Below, one piece after another: positions 54,501 to 64,000 of a DNA stretch of 64,000 bases (positions within the stretch are counted from its first letter, which is position 1; every line of letters starts with the position of its first letter). The notes under the pieces are model-generated. The model saw only the letters and a program-made list of their open reading frames with translations. It was not told the origin of the DNA and ran no database searches. This stretch comes from Lunularia cruciata (Eukaryota; Streptophyta; Marchantiopsida; Lunulariales; Lunulariaceae): NCBI GenBank assembly GCA_948567375.1, contig OX419756.1:45212333-45276332 (forward strand), in the 5' to 3' direction. A program made the position numbers and the translations under genes.

Positions 54501-55390
54501 CCCGCAACTGTGTTCGCGGCACCATGCAGCGCAGCCTCGAAGATCATGTCCATACCGGAAACAATCTCGCCAGTACACATGATTGGTTATGTTGCCAGGG
54601 TTTCAGATTGAATAGTGATGGTATTTTTGGGTAGTGTTCTCACATTAGTTAAAAAGTTCATAGGTAGTTGTAAAAAGTGATCCGAGGATAACAGTTCGCT
54701 CCCTTTTGCTAAAATATGGGTGACGAAAATGGTTTTATGGGGTGGTTTCAGTTTTGAACATTTATAGGCAGGCCAAATCAGTGACAACATTGGTATATAT
54801 TACTGAAATCACAACAAACAAAGATTAGATAACAAAAATAATAAGGAGAACAGGTGAGAATTAAAGGGTTGATAAAAAGTCCCATATAAATATAATTGCC
54901 ACACTAGGAAATTTTTTTTTGATTTCTTCCCACTTCAAATTCTTCCCTCATGTGCAGAGTGGGTAGTGAATTGGCTTGGCGAGGATTCAAACTCTAGAGT
55001 AAGAATCCAAACACCACCCCTTAAATTACAAGAGAAATTATATCACTAGCTTTTGCACGACAAGAGTGAGTTAGAGGAGAGCACCAATATGACCTTAGTA
55101 GAGCGCAGCCTCAAAACATTTGCAATTGCATCCATGGAGGAGTGAGGATTTGCAATTGTTTGTAATAGGAAATTTGAATTCAATCAATGTCAATTCTATT
55201 GCTAAGTCTCATTCTATTTCAGTGCTAGGTACCACTTCTACTCATTCTCAATTACTATCTAATTTGCATACTATTTGAATTGTTGAATCAATAGTTCAAT
55301 TTGTAGCTCCATTGTATTCTCAATCACTGTCCAATTCACCCAGCATTCCAACTCCCAAATCAATAGCTTCATTGTTGCAAACACCACAAA
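51559..55390. other. AT-rich stretch without recognisable genes
   Basis: Long AT-rich DNA. Minus-strand frames 52236-52562, 54000-54242 and 54587-54790 are open but have no motif. Nothing suggests an RNA gene. Confidence 0.5.
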
Positions 55391-55399
55391 GATAGTAAG

Positions 55400-56480
55400 A
55401 GCTATTGAAGATGGTATCATATTTTCTTGTCAAAGACAAGGGTAAGAGTGGGAAGGATGAAGAAGACCGGTTTTGCATGATTGGCCATCATTATGCACAA
55501 ATCTTAGATTACTTAGAGGATGAAGAGCACTTCAATCAGATTCATGGTAGCAATTGCAAGAAACTTGCTCAAAGATGATTGTGTTTAGTTACATGGCCAC
55601 CTATTTGGTGCAATATGGGAGATGATTTTTGGTATTCTAACTGGATACAAATTTTACAAGAATTATACAAGATACATGACATCTTACAAGGAAGTAAAGG
55701 ACTAAAAGACCAAGAGTAGTGGAGAAGTACAAAGAATTTAAACAAGGAGAAAGAACAATAGAGGATAACTTAAATCATATTTGTCCATTCTTTGACCACA
55801 TGGATTTGATGTTTGGAAATTGTGCAATATATCTCATCCTACCCTAGTTAGTATTGGTGGTGGTGTTGTGGAAAATATTGGAGATGGAAATGATATTCAA
55901 GTGGTGCATAAATTTGAGGAGGAATGGGCACACTTAGGATCACATGGTGGGGAGAATAGAGCCAAAGAAAAAGAAATGATGGAGGATTTTCTAGAGTCGT
56001 ACATGGACTCAATTTCATTCAGTATCCCAAGTACTCAATGACTAGATTCTCATGATAGGTTGAGGAGGAGAGCCAATTAGAAGGAGTTCAAATAGTAGTA
56101 TCAAAAGATGCACCTCCATCAGAGTAAACTAAAGGATCAGAGGAGGAGTTGCATCTCAAGAAGGAGATAATGAATCTCACAAGGGAAGAAAGATCTCCCA
56201 ATTGAATATAAAGATAACTCCTGTAATGGCAACTTTTTTACAAAATTTAGGAAACCATAGTAAATGGAAGCATGAATCCATAGAAGCTCAAACAAAGATG
56301 TAAGATAGCCAAGATAGAAGCTCAAAAGTTTGCAAAAATGGAGAAAAATAAGTACATTGTAGAAGTCAAGAAGAGGAAGGTTGAGGCAGAGCAGATAATT
56401 TGTACTAAAAAAATAAGGTCTAAAGTAGAGAGGAATCAATCAATGAGAGGAATGAAAAATCAAAAAGATTTAACTTTATG
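55400..56480 (+). pseudogene. Decayed ORF of unknown class
   Basis: Plus-strand pieces in shifting frames read KDEEDRFCMIGHHYAQILDYLEDEE then HFNQIHGSNCKKLAQR, later CPFFDHMDLMFGN and a Lys/Glu-rich tail. The C-P-F/Y-F-x-x-M-D-x-x-F-G pattern resembles ORFs I associate with MYB/SANT-type transposon-linked proteins, but this is weak recall. Several stops. Context is repeat DNA. Confidence 0.35.
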
Positions 56481-56949
56481 ACTCTTGAATCAGCTAGGGT
56501 TGTGAAGAAGCTCAATGAGATACAAAGTATCATTATAATATTGTTTGGGATTGACTTTGCATCCATATGGCATTGATGGTAGCATTAGTTATGTTGTCTA
56601 TTTGAATTCCTTGTGCTTGATTACCACTATGAGGATGATGATATGTTTTGCTGCTTTAGGCTGTGGGGCCTACTTACTATCCTTAATATGAGTAGTTCCT
56701 AGCATTATCAGTTGTTATTATTATATACGCTTTGTAAAAATAATGTATCGAATGTGATGTAGGGGTGTGACAACATAGTGTCAACAAATAGTAGTATGAT
56801 TGGTAAGAATGGTCATTCCCACAAGGATATGGTTTGGAATTGGCTAGGAGTGAAGGGAAAGTGTCACTTTGTCACAAGTTGGCTATTGTTACACCTTCAA
56901 CCTCTTGGGTAAGACAAGTTTTAGAAGAGTATAAGGTACACTTTTGCGG

Positions 56950-59404
56950 CACACTACAAAAAGAAAAAACCACCAAATCATGTTCATGAAAGATATCTCA
57001 CTACACAAACTCATGAAGGTGATGATTCAATCCATCATGATGGTCATTGGCCCCAAGGGTCTTTCCCTCTTGCACACCACAAGGCCAGTGAAACCTTTAC
57101 ACTTCCCTGAAAGCACTCCTCACCGCTATATTGCAAGTTCATGATACCTTGAGCTTTTTGTTATGCTTGATACTTTATGATACTCATAGCCATCATGGCC
57201 CTCAACACATTGCTCTGATCCTTCAAAACTCCGAAACCTGACTGCCTTCATGTACCTCAGCACTTGTGTTCCTACTTTGAGTTTCTCACCACTACACAAC
57301 TCAACAATCATGAAACATACACAATATTGACATTGATACACTCAAGATCTAAGAGGTCCCCAAGCATCATGTCCACAATAGAGTTAAATTTGCTTGTGGG
57401 TACTCACAAGCAAAATGAATGCACATTCACAAGTTGAATAGATAGGTATGAGATGGAGTTCCAATTTGTGTTGAATAAACCTATATTAAGTTAGGATGAC
57501 TTCCCTTATATTCTCTACTATAGCAAGATGGGGTGCATCCATGGCTTTGCAATGTCACAACTCCATAACTATGAATTAAGACTAACCGTATTCAACCTAA
57601 TTGGTTGTTACAAATTAAATGTTGTGGCGGCAACACCTACAAAGAGGGACTTTCTATACACTTTGCAAACCTTATGACTCCAACTACACATTGGGAGAAT
57701 GGTCCCAATGATCAGATATTACAAAAGAATTAATTTAATCTATAGAGCCTGAATTTATCCAAAGATTAATATACATGTCATCATGTAGAGATACTCCACC
57801 ATGATGAAGTGCTCATCATGATGAAGTGGCAACTTGATGGTCAAGTTATGACATTCACATCCCAATGGTGCAAATCTATACAAATTGTATGAGTATTCTA
57901 CACCATGATCTACTTTCCTGATCATCTTTCACCTTTACACCTCCAAATTAGCTCCTCAATGTGTTTGTTGTATTCATCCAATTTGTGGTGATATTGCTTG
58001 AGACACTTTCAAACTTGGCATCACCATGCTTGCACAACTTCTTTGCTAGCTGGGTCAATTGTTCAATGGAGTAAGTCTTGGCCTTTAATGCATGCTTCTT
58101 TGAATTTAGCTCCTACAGCCTTGCCTGAAGAGCTTGGGTCATAACAACCAACTCCACTTGGATCTTTAGTCTTCCATGATGGTGAGGACTCTCATTTGCT
58201 CCTCATCCAGAGTATCACAAATAGATTGCAACTCTATCTCCACCTCTTGTCTGACTTGAACTCAAAGGATTTGGGCTTTGGCTTCATGGTCGGCTATAAT
58301 CATGGACAACTCCTCAATGTCCATCTTGGTGGTCTCCAAGATGACATCACAAGATTGCTTCTCTATGGCCTTCTCCTTCCAAAGACCATCTAGCTCCTTT
58401 TTTAGGGATGTTACCTCCTTGTCCCAAGCATCCAACTCTTTAGTATGCTTCTTCTTCATTTCCTCTACTCATTGCTTGGATCTATCCTTGATAGTTGCTA
58501 AGTTGGAGTCTAGTTAGGTAATTTGCTGCCTTGAGCTTATTATCTCCTCCTTCATTTTGGCCATCTCTTAGTACTTTTCTTCCATACTCTCCTCTTGTGT
58601 AGTCTTGTAGTCCACAAAGGCCTTTTTGTGTTGAGTAGACCCTACTTTCATCACTATAAGGTCTGCCTTAACACTTTGTAATTCCTCCTTGTGCTTATTA
58701 GCATGGTGTCATTATCATGCTTCCAAGTCTTGTAGTTGTCAAAAAGTACAATGAACACACCCTAGTTCATCTTTAAGAAGGTTTCACAATTTTCTAGAGT
58801 AGCTTCAAGTTGACAAATCCAAGCCTCCATGGAAGTCAGGTCCTCTTCTCTTCATGGTGCTCCACTCCCTCTTTGGCCCCCACGGCCATGGTTACCATAT
58901 TGATTCCTTTCTTCTGCTCATGATAGCCACTCCCAAAGATGTACTATCTCCCAAGACTCTCTAGGGTCATGATGTTATTCAACATCCACATCATACCTTT
59001 TTATTTCATGATAGCCACTCCCAAAGATGTACTATCTCCCAAGACTCTCTAGGGTCATGATGTTATTCAACATCCACATCATACCTTTTTATTTCAGTGA
59101 GTTGGGTCCCCAAGTGTAGAATGTGGGTGTTGGCTTTGACCAGCTCTCTCTCCATTGTGCGCTTTTCCCATGTGACCATCTAAATGGGAAAGTGTGAGAA
59201 TTCAATCCATCACTTGTACTCCATCACCACAGGGTCAATTTCTTGGTAGGTAGAGAATAGTTCTTCTAGGGTCTTCAATACCAACCCCAATATGAAGACA
59301 ACCCAGGCTGACAATGGAAGATACTTAAGTGGGAATATGAAAAGCTCCTCTGTGTAAACCGTGGAATTGGCTTGGGCCATGGTGCCTCTTTTGGTGGGGC
59401 CTAT
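56950..59404 (-). mobile_element. Unclassified coiled-coil element family Z, copy B
   Basis: Second copy of the family at 47647-51010. A minus-strand coiled coil is clearest at 58262-58459 (KKKHTKELDAWDKEVTSLKKEL, KMDIEELSMIIADHEAKAQ) and continues broken to about 57960. It contains an exact 88-bp tandem duplication at 58918-59093. Gypsy-3 begins at 59405. Copies A and B share order throughout but differ at many bases, so they are old. Confidence 0.55.
58918..59093. repeat. Exact 88-bp tandem duplication
   Basis: TCATGATAGCCACTCCC through CATACCTTTTTATT occurs twice, head to tail with no differences, at 58918-59005 and 59006-59093. Perfect identity inside otherwise decayed DNA indicates a recent event or an assembly artefact. 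Confidence 0.95.
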
Positions 59405-60005
59405 TGTAATAATCCAAGGATAGGAGACCTAAAGAGAAACACAAAATGAGAAACACACAATTTCACACTCAAACCTTCAATGCCCCAAAGGAGCACCTTG
59501 ATTGTATTATATAGCAAAGGGCTACCCCAAAGGAAGCTTCACCCTTGGATTAGATACATGGATGGGTGACAAGTTACTGATCTCCACCCTTAGATTAGTT
59601 GTATGCATGGGTGACATGTCAGTCTTGATCCTATCTGGTTGGTCAAACCACCTTTGACAAAAAAGAATCTTTAGGGAATCTTCTTGTAGGAATCTCCAAA
59701 TCACATGGGTGAGGTACCATTGGAAAGCTCTCAATGAGAAAAACTGGGAGGGAGAGAAGGCCAGACTTTCTTTTGTGGTGAAGGGGGGGAGCATATGCAC
59801 ATTTTTGAGGTCTAATTCATCTATTTAGGCCTCCAAAATTGGATTTGAAGTTTCCATGCTATTTTTGGCTCTTACCCTATTAGTAGAAGTACTCTTTTGA
59901 TGATACCTCTATCTGATCTACCTAGCCCATCATACATAACATCCTTCTAAATGTTACCAAGCCAATTTTCAGCTCTAGCTAATATGTCTAGCTATTGGTA
60001 CCACA
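59405..60005 (-). repeat. Gypsy-3 3' LTR
   Basis: 601 bp from TGTAATAATCC to TGGTACCACA. It shares GGAGCACCTTG/TTCTC, ATCTGGTTGGTCAAAC and TATTAGTAGAAGTACTCTTTTG with the gypsy-2 LTR, but lacks one of the two internal repeat units. A minus-strand polypurine tract (AAAAGGGGGAAGTT) abuts at 60006-60019. Confidence 0.82.
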
Positions 60006-60017
60006 AACTTCCCCCTT

Positions 60018-60422
60018 TTAAGACGCAACGTCCTCGTTGTGAAGTTGTTGCTCAAAAGATTTCACTAGAAATAATGCACTGGTCAAATTGGCTGCTAGTT
60101 CCCATGTTGCCTCATATAGTGGGTACCCTTTCCAATGTACCAAATATTCCACACATGGTTGGCAAGTGCCTGGGATGCATTTATGGAGAATACGTTCAAC
60201 CTCATATTCCTTTGCTTCATCCACAAGGGTTGGCAGGGTCAACTTTTTGGTGTGGAAGAGAAGTGAGGCAATTGGGGAGCATATTGGTGTAGTAAGGAAA
60301 CATGGAACACTAGGTAGATCTGCATATGTGGTTGTAGGTGGAGGAGTGATAGGCCATTGTGCCGATATGACAAAGGATGGAAAAAGGCCCAATAAAACAA
60401 GGTCGGAGCTTGTGAGGGCCAA
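60018..60422 (-). pseudogene. Gypsy-3 integrase tail and chromodomain
   Basis: The frame holds LVFHVSLL-like sequence in a shifted reading (60239-60586) and, in the main frame, EYEVERILHKCIPGT, VEYLVHWKGYPLYEATWELAANL. This is the same chromodomain type as gypsy-2, with W-E-P changed to W-E-L. Confidence 0.85.
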
Positions 60423-61269
60423 CTAACATGAGGTAAGTTGTTGACAGCCAGACTTGTTCCCCAACATTGAACTCCATGTGCCCCAATGTGCATTTGTATA
60501 CTCTTTCTGTTGATTTTGGGTGATTTGCAACCTATTTTTGGCCTTCTCCACTCCTTGTTGGATTCTATAAACAAACGTGTTGGCAACCTCCACCTTGGTA
60601 TCCACCAGATGGATCTTCATCAAGCTCAAAGGTGTGAAAAGGTACTTTCCATGCATGAGGAAGAACATTATGGCCTGCATGGATGCATTCATTGAATTGT
60701 TGTATGCAAATTCCACCAAAGGGAGTACGGTGTCCTACCTTTCTTGCTCCTCTAGGGTGAAGCCCTAGAGCATGTCTTCAATAGTGTGATTAGCCCGGTC
60801 TATTTGTCCATCAGTCTGTAAATGGTAAGCCATTGACATGGCCAATTTGGTTTTGAAGAGACCAAAGAGTGTTCTCTAAAACAAGCTCGTGAATTGAGTT
60901 TCTCTATCAATGATGAGCAATCAAGACAAGCCATGGTGAGAAAAGACTGCATCTGAGTATAATTGAGCTAATTGTAGAGCAGTCATATCCTTGGTGGTGG
61001 GACACATGAATCATTTTGCTAAGGTGGTCAACAAAGACTACAATGGATTTAAACCCTAAGGTGGTCTTGGGCAATTGACAAACCAAATCTATGCTTACTT
61101 GTTCCCAATGTTGTGTAGTAATAGGAAGGGGTTGAAGGAGTCTTGTAGAAGCTTGATTTGAAGCTTTCTTTTGTTGATAGAGTGGGCAGCTTTGAACATA
61201 CTCCAGCACATCATCGCTCATCTTGGGCCAGAAGTAATGGTGTTTAGCTGCATTCAAGGTCTTGTACAC
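60423..61269 (-). pseudogene. Gypsy-3 integrase (broken)
   Basis: Frame 60907-61269 shows KTLNAAKHHYFWPKMSDDVLEYVQSCPLYQQKKA (zinc site with one C-x-x-C residue kept), SIDLVCQLPKTTLGFKSIVVFVDHLSKMIHV (first Asp), and frame 60423-60719 shows VEFAYNNSMNASM. The second Asp region is disrupted. Confidence 0.8.
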
Positions 61270-61416
61270 TCCTACGTGACCTACAATGGCGGAATCATGC
61301 CATTCCGCTAGGATGGTGGTTCTTATGGCATTGTCTTCCGGAATCCATAACCTACCATCACAAAAAACAAGTCCTTGGGTACTAGTGATGCCTTTGGATG
61401 ATAGAGCTCCTTCAAT

Positions 61417-61997
61417 CTATGGGTCAATTTTTGTAGAAGTAAAAATTCTTGGCCAAAATTTGGGGTTCATCTTGACTTCTACCACCAAATTGTTTACCAT
61501 AAGCATTTGGGTAAGTGCATCTACAAGTTGCTTCTTGCCTTCCACATATATGATTGTCATATTGAACCTTTGTCTCCACTCCACCGACTTAATTTGTTGA
61601 CAAGATAGATCTTTTTGTATCTCTAGGTAGACTAGAGGTTGTGATATGTCTCCACTACAAATGCCTTCTTGCCTAGATAGTGTTTCCAATACTTAGTTGC
61701 ACGGACAATGGCCAACTCCTCCTATTTGGTGGTGTGATAGTTGCGTTCCACTGGTAATAGCTTCCAAGAGAAATATGCAATTGGGTGCCAACCATCATAC
61801 CACTCTTGTTGTAAGATTGCTCCTATTGCCATGCTTGATGCATCTATAGCCAACTTGATTGGGCATTTTGAATCATACCATTTCAAGATTGGGGCATGTA
61901 GTAATGCATCTTTCAATTCCTAAAAGGCCAATTCTTGTTTGGTCCTCCACATCCAATTCCTTTCCTTGCCAAGTAGTGCCGTTAGTGGTTGTGCCAT
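61417..61997 (-). pseudogene. Gypsy-3 RNase H and end of reverse transcriptase
   Basis: Frames 61417-61689 and 61722-61916 hold YVEGKKQLVDALTQ, PIKLAIDASSMAIGAILQQ and WHPIAYFSWKLLPVERNYHTT. The 61920-61997 part reads AQPLTALLGKERNW, the RT-RNase H junction, and is cut at the gypsy-4 LTR. Confidence 0.85.
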
Positions 61998-62392
61998 TGT
62001 AAAAGACCGAGGAGAGAAATAAGAGAATGGAAACTCACATTGAGACACTTGAATGAGAGAAAACTTCAAATACCTAGCATGAGCTTTGGCTCTTGTATTT
62101 ATAGGGAGCATACAAAGCCCTTGAGAAGCTTCCTTGAGCCGCTTTCTTGGAGTGCAAGCCAAGTTAATTGGAAAGCTTCTCAAGAAGCTTCCTTCTAAAA
62201 GCCGTTTACTTGGCGTGCAAGCTAAGCTAGTTGGAAGCTTCTAGGAGTTACCTACTTGGGGTGCAAGCTAAGCTAGTTGGGAAGCTTCCCAAGAACTCTT
62301 TCTAGATACTTCTAGAATATTCTAGGTTAATTTATCTTATTTGCTACTTTGTTTGCCCTACTAAATTCATTGCTAAACTCCATATTGTTACA
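61998..62392 (-). repeat. Gypsy-4 3' LTR
   Basis: 395 bp, TGTAAAAGACC to ATATTGTTACA. It contains three related units of about 60 bp (GAAGCTTCC...GGCGTGCAAGC/GGGGTGCAAGC...AAGCTAGTTGG), an internal tandem repeat. A minus-strand polypurine tract GCGGTGGGGGAATA abuts at 62393-62406. TTGTATTTATAGGG near 62092 is a possible promoter only on the plus strand, so it is uncertain. Confidence 0.82.
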
Positions 62393-62399
62393 TATTCCC

Positions 62400-62596
62400 C
62401 CACCGCTAGTTGGTGATGTCCTCGTCGCCAATGAAGCTTTGAACTCTTGGATGGCCAGTTGTGCATTTTGGAGATGAGAAAGAGGTTCCTATGTGGCATC
62501 ATGAAGGGGATACCCTTTCCAAAGGACCTTGTCGACGGCCTCATTGAATATGGCGACGTGCAAGGATACAATCAACTTTGTACTCCTCATGATCAT
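62400..62596 (-). pseudogene. Gypsy-4 chromodomain, C-terminal part
   Basis: Minus-strand reading KVLWKGYPLHDAT then EPLSHLQNAQLAIQEFKA and a short tail to the stop near the polypurine tract. Cut by the solo LTR at 62597. Confidence 0.75.
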
Positions 62597-63326
62597 TGTA
62601 ATACCAAGAGCTAGCCATATGATCTAGATATGAAATTTGGTTTGGTAATATATAGAATGATGTTATACATGGTGGTCAAAATAGATAAGATAGAAGTATC
62701 ACCAAAAGATTACTTCTACTAATAGGGTAGAAACCAAAATAGACTTGAGAACCTTAGAACCAATAGCTAGACATATGATTTAAAGGTGAGAATTGGTTTG
62801 GTAACATCTGGAAGGATGTTACACATGATGGACTGAATAGATCAGAAAAAAGTATCACCAAAAGGGGACTTCTACTAATAGAGTAGGAACCAAAATATGC
62901 CTAAAATCTTTGAAGGTAATTTCGGAGGCCTAAACGGATGAATTAGGCCTCAAAAATGCGCAAATTCCCCCCAACAAAGGAAAGGCTGGCCTCCCTCCCC
63001 TTGCTTTGTCTTGTCGAGAGCTTTCTAATGGCACCTTACGTGATTTGAGATTCCTACAAGAAGATTCCCTAAAAGATTCCCTCTGGTCAAAGCTTATTTG
63101 ACCAACCAGATAGAACCTAGACCAGACATGTCATCCATCCAAGTAAGTAATCCAAGGGTGGAGCTTGCTGACATGTCACCTATCTGTGTCCCTAATCCTA
63201 TGGTGGAGCTTCCTTGGAGGAGATCCTTTTTGTCTATATAATAAAGAGAAGGTGCTCCCTTGGGGCATCAATTGTTTGAGTGTGCAATCTGTGTTTTCTC
63301 TCTTCTCTTGTCCTCGGAGTATTACA
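62597..63326 (+). mobile_element. Solo LTR of the gypsy-2 family
   Basis: A 730-bp LTR in plus orientation, from TGTAATACCAAGAGCTAGCC to TCCTCGGAGTATTACA, flanked by ATCAT at 62592-62596 and 63327-63331. Five bases is normal for gypsy. This shows that the gypsy-2 family makes 5-bp duplications and was active after gypsy-4 inserted. Confidence 0.92.
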
Positions 63327-63331
63327 ATCAT

Positions 63332-64000
63332 TGATAGGGACAAGAGGATGAAGAGGTTGGACTTGAGAGGAAAATGAATAGGGGTTAGGAACAAAGGGTT
63401 TTAACTTGGAACATGAAAGACATGATGGATACGCATATGACAAAGCAAGGCAAGGCAAGTCAATAAGCAACAAGAGAGACAATTTGGGTGATATCAAAGG
63501 GTCCTATCCAATTAGGGGTGAGTTTACGAACTTGCGTATCAAGTGGGAGAGGGAGGTTATTGGGTGAGAGCATGACCTTACCACCAACTTGAAAGTTGAG
63601 ATGACAGTGATGGTTATCCGCATATTGTTTTTGCCAATTTTGAGCAACAAGGAGATGAGATTTGGCTTGTTGGAGGGATTGGGAGATGGTGGTCAAGAAG
63701 GTGGAAGTATGAGGGACATGAGATGGGAGAGGAACAAAAAGGGAATCTGGAACAAGTGGGTCTTGGCCAAAATTGAGAAAGAAAGGAGAGAATCTGGTGC
63801 TTGCCTGTTTAGAATTATTGTATGCAAACTCTATAGCTACATTCATCCCAATTGGTATGGTGAATGTTGATGAAGGCACAAATCATATCTTCCAAGGTGC
63901 AATTTGCACGTTCAGTTTGTCCATCAGTTTGAGGATGATAGGTTGTGGACAAAGCAATCTTGGTGCCAAGTATCTGGAAGAGTGCTTGCTAAAACTTTCC
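63332..64000 (-). pseudogene. Gypsy-4 integrase, C-terminal half (partial at window edge)
   Basis: Frame 63460-63879 has EFAYNNSKQASTRFSPFFLNFGQDP, QSLQQAKSHLLVAQNWQKQYAD and GGKVMLSPNNLPL with NWIGPFDI, the late integrase blocks. Upstream, toward 64000, YHPQTDGQTERANCTLEDM with the catalytic Glu is readable in another frame. The chromodomain start (LHPLVPIND) meets the solo LTR at 63331. Confidence 0.85.

Larger units (their letters stand above)
59405..61997 (-). mobile_element. Gypsy-3: partial chromodomain gypsy element
   Basis: Starts at an LTR (59405-60005) related to the gypsy-2 LTR, followed by polypurine tract and, on the minus strand, chromodomain, integrase, RNase H and the end of reverse transcriptase. 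It is cut at 61997/61998 by the LTR of gypsy-4. The other half should lie beyond the right edge of the window. Many stops and indels: older than gypsy-2. Confidence 0.85.
61998..64000 (-). mobile_element. Gypsy-4: gypsy element inserted in gypsy-3, open at the right edge
   Basis: It begins with a 395-bp 3' LTR (61998-62392), then a minus-strand polypurine tract, chromodomain, and integrase running off the window. GCCAT at 61993-61997 would be the left target duplication; its partner should be beyond the edge. A gypsy-2-type solo LTR (62597-63326) interrupts the chromodomain. Different LTR sequence from gypsy-2 and gypsy-3, so a distinct family. Confidence 0.82.

Overview
This is plant nuclear DNA. 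It is dominated by reverse-transcribing transposable elements and contains one convincing host gene, a secreted plant S1 self-incompatibility-type (S-protein homologue, SPH) protein at 16474-16989. Ty1/copia elements with RVT_2/YVDD, chromodomain Ty3/gypsy elements with an initiator-Met tRNA primer site, a decayed non-LTR-type reverse transcriptase and a MULE/FAR1-like transposase together point to a land plant with a large repeat-rich genome. A gymnosperm or fern would fit, but the sequence does not settle the species. No bacterial features, rRNA, tRNA or CRISPR were seen.

Layout. 1-1440: intergenic, with a dispersed repeat. 1440-8640 (minus): a decayed non-LTR-type RT gene split by a Ty1/copia element (2333-6172, target duplication GATCC) and by a solo LTR (7122-7808, duplication GGAC). 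8640-13550: AT-rich, no recognisable gene. 13.5-19.45 kb and 33.9-38.96 kb: two halves of one less repetitive island that holds the SPH gene, split by a 14.4-kb Ty1/copia element (19460-33902). That copia element contains a Ty3/gypsy element (21722-31628, duplication ATAT), which in turn contains a solo LTR (24817-25508, duplication GGTC). 38.97-40.24 kb: MULE transposase pseudogene. 40335-47646: nearly complete chromodomain gypsy element (minus) with matching 739-bp LTRs, PBS and PPT, its gag split by a third solo LTR (45108-45786). 47.6-51 kb and 56.95-59.4 kb: two diverged copies of an unclassified element encoding a long coiled-coil protein on the minus strand. 51-56.9 kb: mostly featureless, with one decayed ORF region. 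59405-64000: a second gypsy element of the same group, truncated by a further gypsy element (from 61998 to the window edge), which is itself hit by a solo LTR (62597-63326, duplication ATCAT).

The TE genes are almost all broken by stops, frameshifts or deletions. The value of the window lies in (i) the nested insertion order, which target duplications let one read directly, (ii) an LTR family seen three times only as solo LTRs, each with a 4-bp duplication of form G-N-N-C, (iii) near-perfect 21-25 bp hairpins and several exact tandem duplications, (iv) an unclassified coiled-coil element family, and (v) the SPH gene. Everything here comes from reading the sequence by eye; family assignments rest on recognised motifs, not on searches.
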